A stretch of 64,000 nt of DNA from Agrococcus pavilionensis RW1 (GTDB lineage Bacteria; Actinomycetota; Actinomycetes; Actinomycetales; Microbacteriaceae): contig NZ_ASHR01000001.1 in the NCBI RefSeq assembly GCF_000400485.1, positions 32,626-96,625 of the forward strand, read 5' to 3'. The notes under the pieces were generated by a model, which worked only from the letters and a program-made list of their open reading frames with translations, was not told the origin of the DNA and made no database searches. Below are positions 19,994-28,254 of the stretch, one piece after another; the stretch's first letter is position 1, and each line of letters opens with the position of its first letter. The position numbers and the translations under genes were made by a program.

Positions 19994-20008
19994 GAGCGAC
20001 TCCCTTCT

Positions 20009-20024
20009 CCGCCTCACGGGACGG
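20009..20024 (-). promoter_or_regulatory. Putative PyrR-binding hairpin overlapping the pyrR ribosome-binding region
   Basis: On the minus strand the leader has a 5-bp stem CCGTC/GGCGG closed by the six-base loop CCGTGA. This gives GTCCCGTGAGGC, close to the known PyrR-binding consensus (UCC-n-G-n-GAGG-pyrimidine). The stem ends two bases upstream of the AAGGGAG Shine-Dalgarno of pyrR. In mycobacteria PyrR is reported to repress pyr translation through such a site. Binding here is inferred from sequence only. Confidence 0.6.
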
Positions 20025-20051
20025 GCTTCAAGGTTGTCTGATGACTCCACT

Positions 20052-21234
20052 CTACCGCGTCGCGTGCTCCGGCCTGGGGCCGAGGCCGATGAAGCGCCCG
20101 AGCAGGTGCCGAAGGGCCGGCACGCGCTGCACGACGCGCAGCGGCAGCGGCACGGGCACGCGCGCGCCGCGCTCGGCGACCCGCACGAGCATGGTCTCGA
20201 GCCGCCGCTGCACGGCCTGCACGATCAGCGCGGGCGGCTCGCGCCGCCGCTGGATGCGGTGCAGCAGCGCCTCGCTCGGCCGCGCGCTCGCGAGCCGCGG
20301 CCCGAGCGCGTTCGCCGCGGCGACGGCGTCCTGGATCGCGAGGTTGATCCCCACGCCGCCGGCGGGCGACATCGCGTGCGCCGCGTCGCCGATCGCGAGC
20401 AGCCCGTCGCGGTGCCAGCGCGGCAGCCGGTCGATGCGCACGCGCAGCACCCGTACGTCGTCGAGCCGCAAGCCCGCGAGCCGCGCGGCGAACGAGGGCT
20501 CGAGCGCGCCCACCCGCCGCCGGAGCGCCGCGAGCGAGGCCTCGTCGCCCCGCCAGGCGCCGCGCCGCACGATGTGCGCGGCCTGGAAGAAGTCGCCCCG
20601 GTCGATCGACAGCAGCGCCCCGTCGCCGAGCTGCATGAACGTCACCGACTCGCCGGGCTCCCTGGGCACGCGGAACCACAGCACGTCGATCGCGCTCGGC
20701 GCGCCGACCGGCTCGAGCCCCGCGTCGGCGCGCAGGCGCGAGTCGCGGCCGTCCGCGAGCACGGTGAGCCTCGCCCGCAGCTCGACGGGGCCCTCGGGCG
20801 TGTCGGCGACGACGCCGACGACCCGCTCGCCGTCGCGCAGCAGCGCGATCGCGTCGCACCGCATCCGCAGGTCGAACGCGGCCTGCTCGCGCCCAGCATC
20901 CGCGAGCAGGTCGAGGAAGTCCCACTAACGCGATGCACTGCCGCACGGTCGGCAGGCGGCTGAAGTCCGCGAGCACGAGCCGGCGGCCCGAGAAGCGCAT
21001 CGAGACCTGCGGCAAGTCGGCGTGCGGGAGCGCGAGGAAGCGCTCGAGCAGCCCGATCTCGTGCAGCAGCTGCTGCGTCGACGGGTGGATCGTGTCGCCG
21101 CGAAAGTCGCGCAGGAAGTCGCCGTGGCGCTCGAGCACCGCCGTGCGGACGCCGGCGCGGGCGAGCAGCAGGCCGAGCATGAGGCCCGCGGGCCCGCCGC
21201 CCACCACGATGCAGTCATGCGTGCGCTCGGCCAT
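20052..21234 (-). pseudogene. FAD-dependent aromatic-ring hydroxylase/monooxygenase, frameshifted
   Basis: The N-terminal half (from ATG at 21234) has the FAD Rossmann motif VVGGGPAGLMLGLLLARAG, RGDTIHPST and DFSRLPTVRQCIA. The C-terminal half continues in another frame (WDFLDLLADAGREQ, then LLAIGDAAHAMSPAGGVGINLAIQDAV). Between them, at about 20925-20928, the reading runs TTAG directly into TGG. In intact relatives I would expect roughly FVPQ here, so about 8 bases seem to be missing. The break leaves a TAG stop in the downstream frame. Together the parts equal a normal PHBH/UbiH-type enzyme of about 395 residues. A sequencing error cannot be excluded. Confidence 0.8.
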
Positions 21235-21277
21235 GCGGCCATCCTCCGCGCTCGGGAGGCCGAGCGCGAGCGGCGGG

Positions 21278-21700
21278 TCAGGCGCGCTGCGCCGCGATCC
21301 GGCCGAGCACGCCGTTGATGAACGCGCCCGAGCGATCGGTCGACAGCTCGTTCGCGAGGTGCACGGCCTCCGAGACCACGACGCTCGCCGGAGCCGTCTC
21401 GTGCTCGAGCTCCCACGCCCCGACCCGCAGGATCGCGAGATCGGTGCGCGGCATCCGGTCGAGCGTCCAGTGCTCGCTCGACGAGGCGATGAGCTCGTCG
21501 AGGCCCTCGAGCTCGTCGGCGACGCCCGCGACGATCTCGCGCGCGAACGCGAACCACGGGTGCTTCGCCCAGCCGAGCCGCGCGGCGGTGTCTCGCAGCA
21601 CCGACTCCGGCGCCTCGTCCCGCGCCTGGGCGGAGTAGAGCACCTCGACGGCGTGCTTGCGCGCCTTGCGGCGCGAGGGGTAGGTCTCCTGACCGCTCAC
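21278..21700 (-). CDS. nusB: Transcription antitermination factor NusB
   Basis: Forms the NusB-NusE (S10) complex for rRNA antitermination. The 140-residue all-helical protein shows the family signatures SRRKARKHAVEVLYSAQ, LDRMPRTDLAILRVGAWEL and the C-terminal VVVSEAVHLANELSTDRSGAFINGVLGRIA. The start is a GTG at 21700. It lies one base from the efp stop and shares its operon, the usual efp-nusB pairing. Confidence 0.97.
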   Translation of the reverse strand: MSGQETYPSRRKARKHAVEVLYSAQARDEAPESVLRDTAARLGWAKHPWFAFAREIVAGVADELEGLDELIASSSEHWTLDRMPRTDLAILRVGAWELEHETAPASVVVSEAVHLANELSTDRSGAFINGVLGRIAAQRA

Positions 21701-21701
21701 G

Positions 21702-22262
21702 TCAGTTGACGCGGCCGAGGTAGCTGCCGTCGCGCGTGTCGACCTTGATGCGGGTGCCCTGCTCGACGAAGAGCGGCACCTGGACCTCGGCGCCGGTCTC
21801 GACGGTCGCCGACTTCGTGCCGGCGCTCGAGCGGTCGCCCTGCAGGCCCGGCTCGGTGTAGGTGATCTCGAGCACGACGGATGCCGGCAGCTCGACCTGC
21901 AGCGCCTCGCCCTCGTGCATCGAGATGGTCGCGGTGCCGTTCTCGAGCAGGTACTTCGAGGCGTCGCCCACGATGTCGGCGGGGATCGGCAGCTGCTCGT
22001 ACGTGTCGTTGTCCATGAAGACGAAGTCGGTGCCGTCGTTGTACAGGAACTGGTAGTCGCGGCGGTCGACGGTCGCGAACTCGATCTTCGTGCCGGCGTT
22101 GAAGGTCTTGTCGACGACCTTCTGGCTGCGCGCGTTGCGCAGCTTCGTGCGCACGAAGGCGCCGCCCTTGCCCGGCTTGACGTGCTGGAACTCGATGACG
22201 CTCCAGAGCTGGCCGTCGAGGTTGAGGACCGCGCCGTTCTTGATGTCGTTCGTGGTTGCCAT
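21702..22262 (-). CDS. efp: Translation elongation factor P
   Basis: Relieves ribosome stalling at proline runs. The 186-residue protein has three beta-barrel domains. The tip loop in domain I reads VKPGKGGAF, with Lys32 at the position that is modified in some bacteria; no modification genes are visible nearby. The C-terminal signature [32 protein letters not shown] is complete. It lies downstream of aroQ and directly upstream of nusB. Confidence 0.97.
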   Translation of the reverse strand: MATTNDIKNGAVLNLDGQLWSVIEFQHVKPGKGGAFVRTKLRNARSQKVVDKTFNAGTKIEFATVDRRDYQFLYNDGTDFVFMDNDTYEQLPIPADIVGDASKYLLENGTATISMHEGEALQVELPASVVLEITYTEPGLQGDRSSAGTKSATVETGAEVQVPLFVEQGTRIKVDTRDGSYLGRVN

Positions 22263-22315
22263 GGGGTTCCGTTCCGTGGTGCGTGCTGGGACCCCCGCGG
22301 GGCCGACAGACGAGT

Positions 22316-22750
22316 CTAGCGGCCGACGATCGCGGCCGCGGCCAGGCGGTAGCCCTCGAGCCCGAAGCCGGCGATGACGCCCGTCGCGACGCCGGAGATC
22401 ACGGAGGTGTGGCGGAACGCCTCGCGCGCGTGCGGGTTCGAGATGTGCACCTCCACGAGCGGGGCCACGCCCTGCAGCTGCGCGCACGCGTCGCGGAGCG
22501 CGTAGGAGTAGTGCGTGAACGCCGCGGGGTTCAGGATCACCGGGGTGCGCGCATCCACCGCTTCGTGGATCCAGCCCACGAGCTCGGCCTCGTCGTCGGT
22601 CTGGCGCACGTCGGCCTCGACCCGCTGCTCGAGCGAGCCGGCGGCCTCGACGAGCGGGGCGATGTCGGCGATCGTCGCGGTGCCGTAGACCTCGGGCTCG
22701 CGAGTGCCGAGCCGGCCGAGGTTCGGGCCGTTGAGGACGAGGATGCGCAT
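22316..22750 (-). CDS. aroQ: 3-dehydroquinate dehydratase type II AroQ
   Basis: Dehydrates 3-dehydroquinate in the shikimate pathway. The 144-residue flavodoxin-like enzyme begins [21 protein letters not shown], with catalytic Arg16 and Tyr22, and has NPAAFTHYS and [11 protein letters not shown]. The ATG at 22750 begins the conserved sequence, and a CAGGAT box lies six bases before it, suggesting a possible leaderless start. It is separated from aroB, the preceding step, by the inverted repeat block at 22791-22990. Confidence 0.96.
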   Translation of the reverse strand: MRILVLNGPNLGRLGTREPEVYGTATIADIAPLVEAAGSLEQRVEADVRQTDDEAELVGWIHEAVDARTPVILNPAAFTHYSYALRDACAQLQGVAPLVEVHISNPHAREAFRHTSVISGVATGVIAGFGLEGYRLAAAAIVGR

Positions 22751-22790
22751 GCCCCCATCCTGCCCGACGGCCGCTCCCCGCGTGCGCGAG

Positions 22791-22990
22791 TGGCGCCTCC
22801 CGCAGGTCAGTGGCGCCTCCCGCACCTGAGGGGCGCCTCCCGCACCCGGAGCGCCGCGAGCTGCGTTCGCCGCTGAACTCGCACGCAAGGCGCCACTCAC
22901 CCACCGCAGGCGCCACTCACCCACCGCAGGCGCCACTCACCCACCGCGGGAGCCACTCACGTACCGACGGCGCCACTCAGCCACCGCGGG
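22791..22990. repeat. Inverted arrays of about 20-bp tandem repeats between aroB and aroQ
   Basis: Left array 22791-22850 has three units of 20 bp starting TGGCGCCTCCCGCA. Right array 22891-22990 has five units of 20 bp based on CGCCACTCACCCACCGCAGG. Units 1 and 2 of the right array are identical and the others diverge slightly. The right-array units, read on the other strand, contain GAGTGGCGCC, the same core as the left array. The two arrays could therefore fold against each other as one long hairpin. The block occupies most of the 266-bp gap between aroQ and aroB. Confidence 0.85.
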
Positions 22991-23016
22991 CGCCGGTCGG
23001 GTGCGGGAGCGACCGG

Positions 23017-24081
23017 TCAGTCGGCGAGGGACTGGTAGGCCATGAACAGCAGGCTGTCGTCGGGGCCCTCGAGGATGCGGGGCTTGGCGACGTCGTCGAG
23101 CACGACGAAGCGCAGCATCGAGCCGCGCGCCTTCTTGTCCTTGCGCATCGTGCCGAGCAGCGTCTGCCAGCGCCCGACCGGGTAGCTCGTCGGCAGCTCG
23201 AGCGACTGCAGGATCGCGCGGTGGCGGTCGACGACCGACTCGGGCAAGCGGCCCGCGAGCCGCGAGAGCTCGGCCGCGAACACGAGCCCGATCGAGACCG
23301 CCGCGCCGTGGCGCCAGCGGTAGCGCTCGGTGTGCTCGATCGCGTGCCCGAGCGTGTGGCCGTAGTTGAGGAACTCGCGCTCGCCGCGCTCGCGGAAGTC
23401 GTTCGCGACGACGCGCGCCTTCACCTCGATCGAGCGCGCGACGACCTCCTCGAACTCCGGGGCCGTCGGGTCGGTTGCCGCGTCGAACGAGCCCTCGAGC
23501 AGCTCGAGGATGCGCGGGTCGGCGATGAAGCCCGCCTTCACGATCTCGGCGAAGCCCGTCAGCAGCTCGTTGCGCGGCAGCGAGTCGACGAGCTCGAGGT
23601 CGGCGACGACGACCGCGGGGTGGTGGAAGGCGCCGACGAGGTTCTTGCCCTGCTCGGTGTTGATGCCCGTCTTGCCGCCGACCGCGGCGTCGACGATGCC
23701 GAGCACGCTCGTGGGCGCCTGCAGCACCCGCACGCCGCGCAGCCACGTCGCGGCGACGAAGCCCGCGAGGTCGGTGACGGCGCCGCCGCCGAGGCCGAGC
23801 ACCGCATCGGTCCTCGTGAACTCCGCCTGCCCCATGATCTGCCACAGGAACTGCGCGACCTCGATGCGCTTCGCCGCCTCGGCATCGGGCACCTCGGCGA
23901 GCAGCACCTCGATGCCGTCGAGCTCGGCCTTCAAGTGGTCGGCGACGCGGCTCATCGCCGGCTGGTGCACGACGAGCAGCCGCTGCGCGTCGCCGAGCGA
24001 GGCGCGGAGGCGCTCGACGAGCACGCCGCGGCCGACGTGCACCTCGTAGGGGGCATCGGTCTCGACGCGGATCGTGGTCAT
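23017..24081 (-). CDS. aroB: 3-dehydroquinate synthase AroB
   Basis: Second step of the shikimate pathway; NAD- and zinc-dependent cyclisation of DAHP. The 354-residue protein shows the NAD-binding GLGGGAVTDLAGFVAATWLRG, the PTSVLGIVDAAVGGKTGIN signature, and the metal histidines in NYGHTLGHAIEH and RHGAAVSIGL. An AAGGAG site precedes the ATG at 24081. It follows aroK after 16 bases and is the last gene of the mltG-aroE-aroC-aroK-aroB run. Confidence 0.97.
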   Translation of the reverse strand: MTTIRVETDAPYEVHVGRGVLVERLRASLGDAQRLLVVHQPAMSRVADHLKAELDGIEVLLAEVPDAEAAKRIEVAQFLWQIMGQAEFTRTDAVLGLGGGAVTDLAGFVAATWLRGVRVLQAPTSVLGIVDAAVGGKTGINTEQGKNLVGAFHHPAVVVADLELVDSLPRNELLTGFAEIVKAGFIADPRILELLEGSFDAATDPTAPEFEEVVARSIEVKARVVANDFRERGEREFLNYGHTLGHAIEHTERYRWRHGAAVSIGLVFAAELSRLAGRLPESVVDRHRAILQSLELPTSYPVGRWQTLLGTMRKDKKARGSMLRFVVLDDVAKPRILEGPDDSLLFMAYQSLAD

Positions 24082-24097
24082 GGGGTCTCCTTCGCGG

Positions 24098-24655
24098 TCA
24101 CAGCCCGCGCTCGGCGAGCCAGGCCTGCAGCTCGTCGAGCACGCGGGCCATCGGGGTCCTGGATGTGTCGAGGGTGACGTCGGCGAGGGAGCGGTAGAGC
24201 GGCTCCCGCTCCGCAGCGATGCGACGCCACGCGTCGATGCCGTCGGCGACGAGGGGCCGCCCGCCGCCGCCGAGGCGCCGCTCGGCGGCGTGCTCGTCGA
24301 CCGTCACGAGCACGACGGTCGCCGCCCCGAGCAGCTCGCGGGAGCCCTCGTCGAGCACCGCTCCCCCGCCGAGCGCGACGACCGTGCCCGGCACGAGCGC
24401 GCGCCGCACGGCCTCCGCCTCCCAGCGCCGGAACACGGCCTCGCCGTGGGCGGCGAAGATCTCGGGGATCGGCCCGTGCTCGAGCACGACGAGGCGGTCG
24501 GTGTCGGCGAAGGTGCGGCCGATGCGGCTCGCGAGCTTGCGGCCGAGCGAGGTCTTGCCGGCCGCCATCGGCCCGATGAGCGCGATCGGCGGGCGGTCGC
24601 TCGCCTCGTCGCCGGGCCGGGGCGCCTCGCCCGTCGGGGCCGCGCCGCCGGTCAC
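24098..24655 (-). CDS. aroK: Shikimate kinase AroK
   Basis: Phosphorylates shikimate at C3. The 185-residue P-loop kinase has Walker [10 protein letters not shown] at about residues 28-36, the shikimate-binding Asp in [17 protein letters not shown], and the glycine triplet VALGGGAV. The GTG start at 24655 overlaps the aroC stop. The first 22 residues are an extra Gly/Pro-rich lead-in and may not be structured. Confidence 0.95.
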   Translation of the reverse strand: MTGGAAPTGEAPRPGDEASDRPPIALIGPMAAGKTSLGRKLASRIGRTFADTDRLVVLEHGPIPEIFAAHGEAVFRRWEAEAVRRALVPGTVVALGGGAVLDEGSRELLGAATVVLVTVDEHAAERRLGGGGRPLVADGIDAWRRIAAEREPLYRSLADVTLDTSRTPMARVLDELQAWLAERGL

Positions 24656-25839
24656 GGCAGGGTGCGGAGGCGCTCGGGGATCGCGGCGACGTACGCCTCG
24701 AGGTTCCGCCGGGTCTCGGCGACCGAGTCGCCGCCGAACTTCTCGAGCATCGCGTCGGCGAGCACGAGCGCGACCATCGCCTCTGCGACGACGCCGGACG
24801 CGGGCACGGCGCACACGTCGCTGCGCTGGTGGTGGGCCTGCGCGGCGTCGCCCGTCGCGACGTCGACCGTGCGGAGCGCGCGCGGCACGGTCGCGATCGG
24901 CTTCATGCCCGCGCGCACGCGCAGCACGCCGCCGGTCGTCATGCCGCCCTCGATGCCGCCCGCGCGGCCGGTCTCGCGGCGCACGCCCTCCTCGTCGACG
25001 AGCAGCTCGTCGTGGGCGACGCTCCCCCGCCGGCGGGTCGTCTCGAAGCCGTCGCCGACCTCGACGCCCTTGATCGCCTGGATGCTCATGAGCGCGCCGG
25101 CGAGCCGGCTGTCGAGCCGGCGGTCCCAGTGCACGTAGGAGCCGAGGCCCGGCGGCAGGCCGTAGGCGAGCACCTCGACGATGCCGCCGAGCGTGTCGCC
25201 CGAGCGCCGGGCGTCCTCGACCTCGGCGAGCATCGCCGCGCTCGTCGCGGGGTCGTTGCAGCGCAGCTCGTCGGCGTCGAGCCGGTCGACGTCGTCGGGC
25301 GTCGGCAGCGGCGCGCCGTCGGGCACGCGCACGGGGCCGATCGAGAGCGTGTGGCTCACGAGCCGCACGCCGAGCTCGGCGAGGAACGCGCGCGCCACCG
25401 CGCCGAGCGCGACGCGCGCGGCCGTCTCGCGGGCGCTCGCGCGCTCGAGCACGGGGCGCGCCTCGTCGAAGCCGTGCTTCTGCATGCCGACGAGGTCGGC
25501 GTGCCCCGGCCGCGGCCGCGTGAGCTTCGCGGCGCGCGCGCCGGTGAGCTCGCCCTCGAGCGGCGCGGCGCTCATGACCTCCTGCCACTTCGGCCACTCG
25601 GTGTTGCCGATGCGCAGCGCGACCGGGCCACCCTGGCTGAGCCCGTGGCGCACGCCGCCCGAGATCGACAGCTCGTCCTGCTCGAACTTCATGCGCGCGC
25701 CGCGGCCCGCGCCGAGCTTGCGGCGCTGCAGGTCGGCCTCGATCGCCTCCGCCGTCACGGGCACGCCCGCGGGCAGCCCTTCGAGAAGGGCGAGCAGTTC
25801 GGGGCCGTGGGATTCCCCGGCGGTGAGCCAGCGCAGCAT
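24652..25839 (-). CDS. aroC: Chorismate synthase AroC
   Basis: FMN-dependent last step of chorismate synthesis. The 395 residues include [15 protein letters not shown], the [14 protein letters not shown] loop, [16 protein letters not shown], and [22 protein letters not shown] give the ATG at 25839, which matches the family N-terminus. A GTG at 25845 in the same frame overlaps the aroE stop (GTGA) and has GGAAG closer upstream, so the true start could be two codons earlier. Confidence 0.96.
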   Translation of the reverse strand: MLRWLTAGESHGPELLALLEGLPAGVPVTAEAIEADLQRRKLGAGRGARMKFEQDELSISGGVRHGLSQGGPVALRIGNTEWPKWQEVMSAAPLEGELTGARAAKLTRPRPGHADLVGMQKHGFDEARPVLERASARETAARVALGAVARAFLAELGVRLVSHTLSIGPVRVPDGAPLPTPDDVDRLDADELRCNDPATSAAMLAEVEDARRSGDTLGGIVEVLAYGLPPGLGSYVHWDRRLDSRLAGALMSIQAIKGVEVGDGFETTRRRGSVAHDELLVDEEGVRRETGRAGGIEGGMTTGGVLRVRAGMKPIATVPRALRTVDVATGDAAQAHHQRSDVCAVPASGVVAEAMVALVLADAMLEKFGGDSVAETRRNLEAYVAAIPERLRTLP

Positions 25840-25841
25840 GC

Positions 25842-26690
25842 TCACGATTCTTCCAGACCCGTCGCGACCGCGAGTGCCGACCGCATCGCGGCGGCGACGC
25901 GCTCCTCGTCGGGCAGCGGCGACGCCACGTCGCCGCTCGTGAAGATCCGCACCTGCAGCACCGCTTGGCCCAGCAGCATCTCGCGCCCGTCGATGAGGGC
26001 TCCCGCGGGCACTGCACCCCGGTAGCGCGACCCGTCGGCGCGCGCGTAGTCGGCGTCGAGGAGCATCGAGGGCGGATGCGCGAAGGCCGGCACGACGTCG
26101 GCGGCCGCGGGCAGCGTCGAGACGGCCGCGTCGACGGCCGGGAGCGCCTCGCCGAGCGGCTGCAGGGCGACCTCGACGTCGAGCCGCGCGCCGAGCGCGA
26201 CGAGCTGCGCGCCCTTCGCGGGGCTGCGGAGCGCGACGGCGACGCTGCGCGCGCCGAGCTCGGCGAGGGCGACGAGCGCCGAGCTCGCGGTCGCCCCGGC
26301 GCCGACGATCGCGCCGGTCGCGGCCTCCTCGAGCCCGCCGCCGGCGAAGGCGCGCACGATGCCGCCGACGTCGGTGTTCCAGCCGCGCGGGCGCGCGCCG
26401 AGCAGCAGCGTGTTCGCGGCGCCCGTCAGCCGCGCGCGCTCGTCGAGCGAGGCCGCGAGCAGCGCCGCCTCGCGCTTGAGCGGCGCCGTGACGGAGAGCC
26501 CGAGCCACGACGCGTCGAGCACGTCGACGAAGCCCTCGAGCTCGCCCTCGCGCACGGGGCGGCGCTCGTAGCGCCAGTCGAGCCCGAGCGCTCGCGCGGC
26601 CGCGCCGTGCAGCACGGGCGAGAGGGAGTGCTCGATCGGCCAGCCGACGACCGCGAGCCGCCGGCTCGCGCCGCGCTCGGCGGCCGTCAC
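25842..26690 (-). CDS. aroE: Shikimate dehydrogenase AroE
   Basis: Reduces 3-dehydroshikimate with NADPH. The 282 residues carry the substrate-site signatures [18 protein letters not shown] and [13 protein letters not shown] (catalytic Lys), [17 protein letters not shown], and the cofactor loop [14 protein letters not shown]. The GTG start at 26690 lies one base after the mltG stop. It belongs to the aro block. Confidence 0.95.
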   Translation of the reverse strand: MTAAERGASRRLAVVGWPIEHSLSPVLHGAAARALGLDWRYERRPVREGELEGFVDVLDASWLGLSVTAPLKREAALLAASLDERARLTGAANTLLLGARPRGWNTDVGGIVRAFAGGGLEEAATGAIVGAGATASSALVALAELGARSVAVALRSPAKGAQLVALGARLDVEVALQPLGEALPAVDAAVSTLPAAADVVPAFAHPPSMLLDADYARADGSRYRGAVPAGALIDGREMLLGQAVLQVRIFTSGDVASPLPDEERVAAAMRSALAVATGLEES

Positions 26691-26691
26691 G

Positions 26692-27768
26692 TCACCCGCC
26701 CCAGCCCGGGTTGTCGCGCAGGAACTGCTGGAACTGCTGCACCGCGACGTTGTGCTCGGCGAGCGTCTCCGAGAACACGGTCTCGCCGGTGTCGGGGTTG
26801 ACCGTGACGAAGTAGAGCCAGTCGCCCTCGGTCGGCGAGAGCGCCGCCTGGATCGCGACGTCGCCGGGCGCGCCGATCGGCCCGACCGGGAGTCCCGGCC
26901 GCGCGTAGGTGTTGTAGGGGTTGTCGGCGTCGGCGCGCTCCTCGGCCGTCGTCGTGACGACGTGGAGGTTGCCGGTGCCGTACGCGACGGTCGCGTCGGA
27001 CTGCAGCCGCATGCCGATGTCGAGGCGGTTCTGGAAGACGCGGGCCACGCGCCCGAAGTCATCCGGCAGGCGCGCCTCGCGCTGCACGAGCGACGCGAAC
27101 GTCAGCACGCGCTGGCGGTCGGCCTCCGCGACGCCCGCGGCGTCGAGCGCCTGCACCTGGCGGGCGATCATCGCCTCGAGCACGCCCTCGGCGGTGATGC
27201 CCTCGTCGAACGTGTAGGTCGCGGGGAAGAGCCAGCCCTCGAGCGTCACCGCGTCGGCCGGCAGGTCGAAGCGAGCGAGGTCGCTCTCGAGCTGCAGGAA
27301 CTCGGCCTGCGGGATGCCGAGGTCGCGCTCGAGCCGCTCGTACACCTGCGGGAGCGTGTAGCCCTCGGGCACCGTGACGCGCAGCTCCGCCTTGTTCGCG
27401 GGGTCGAGGATGGCGTCGAGCGCGCCTTGCGCCGACATCTCGAGCTGCACGCGGTACGCGCCGGGATGCAGCTGGATCGACGGGTCGGCGATGAGGATGT
27501 CGGTGAACGCCTCGGTGCTCGCGATGACGCCCTGCTCGTGCAGCGTCTCGGCGACCGCGTAGCCGTTGTCGCCCGGCTGCACCTGCACGACGACCTCGCC
27601 CGTGCCGGGGCCGGCGAAGTCCTCCGGTCCGCTGAAGCGGTCGGCGAGCCGGGGCACGACGACCGCGGCCGCGATCGCGATGCCGATGACGGCGACGAGC
27701 GCGATGCTCCAGCCGATGATCCGGCGCCGGTTGCGCGCCTGCCGCGCGCGAGCTCGACGTCCTGCCAT
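26692..27768 (-). CDS. mltG: Endolytic transglycosylase MltG (YceG-like)
   Basis: Membrane-anchored enzyme that cleaves nascent peptidoglycan strands. The 358 residues start with a basic cytosolic tail and one membrane helix at about 17-40. A LysM-like segment comes next (VQVQPGDNGYAVAETL), then the YceG domain with VTVPEGYTLPQV, LEGWLFPATY, catalytic Glu in ASLVQREAR, and YNTYARPGLPVGPI near the end. It lies between ruvX and aroE, the common actinobacterial alaS-ruvX-mltG-aroE order. The gap to ruvX is one base. Confidence 0.95.
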   Translation of the reverse strand: MAGRRARARQARNRRRIIGWSIALVAVIGIAIAAAVVVPRLADRFSGPEDFAGPGTGEVVVQVQPGDNGYAVAETLHEQGVIASTEAFTDILIADPSIQLHPGAYRVQLEMSAQGALDAILDPANKAELRVTVPEGYTLPQVYERLERDLGIPQAEFLQLESDLARFDLPADAVTLEGWLFPATYTFDEGITAEGVLEAMIARQVQALDAAGVAEADRQRVLTFASLVQREARLPDDFGRVARVFQNRLDIGMRLQSDATVAYGTGNLHVVTTTAEERADADNPYNTYARPGLPVGPIGAPGDVAIQAALSPTEGDWLYFVTVNPDTGETVFSETLAEHNVAVQQFQQFLRDNPGWGG

Positions 27769-27769
27769 G

Positions 27770-28240
27770 TCAGTCCTCCGTGGCGGCCGCGCCGCCGTCG
27801 CCGAGCAGCTCGCCGGGCGCTCGCCCGGCCGATCGCTCGCTGTCGAGTGCGTGCTGCAGGATCACGACCGCTGCAGCCTGGTCGATGCTCGCACGCTGCT
27901 GGCGCGAGGAGCGGCCCGCGGCGCGCATGCCGGCGGATGCCGTGACGGTCGAGAGCCGCTCGTCGACGAGCCGCACGGGGATCGCCGCGGCGAGGGCGGC
28001 CGCGATGTCGCGCGCGTCCTGCGTGCTCGGGGTGTCGCCGCCCGAGAGCGAGATCGGGAGGCCGACGACGGCCTCGATCGCGCCGAGCTCGGCCGCGATC
28101 GCGGCGAGCCGCGCGACGACGTCGACGTCGGCGCGCTGGATCGTCTCGACGGGGGTCGCGATGAGCCCGTCGGGATCGCAGCGGGCGACGCCGACGCGGG
28201 CGCGGCCCACGTCGACGCCGATCCGGATGCCTCGACGCAC
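27770..28240 (-). CDS. ruvX: Holliday junction resolvase-like protein RuvX (YqgF)
   Basis: RNase H-fold nuclease linked to rRNA 5'-end maturation and genome stability. The 156-residue form begins RIGVDVGRARVGVARCD, with further conserved acidic positions in VVGLPISLSG and LVDERLSTVTA and the final IDQAAAVVILQHAL. I chose the GTG at 28240 because it gives the usual family N-terminus. A TTG at 28258 overlaps the alaS stop and cannot be ruled out. The C-terminal tail is Gly/Ala-rich. Confidence 0.93.
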   Translation of the reverse strand: MRRGIRIGVDVGRARVGVARCDPDGLIATPVETIQRADVDVVARLAAIAAELGAIEAVVGLPISLSGGDTPSTQDARDIAAALAAAIPVRLVDERLSTVTASAGMRAAGRSSRQQRASIDQAAAVVILQHALDSERSAGRAPGELLGDGGAAATED

Positions 28241-28254
28241 GGTCGTCGGGCCGC

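Noticed and set aside
19994..20050. Upstream ATG at 20050 as the pyrR start
   Set aside because: It would put the PyrR-binding-like hairpin and the good AAGGGAG site inside the coding region and adds residues not typical of the family.
22891..22990. CRISPR array
   Set aside because: Units are contiguous 20-bp tandem repeats without unique spacers, and no cas gene is present.
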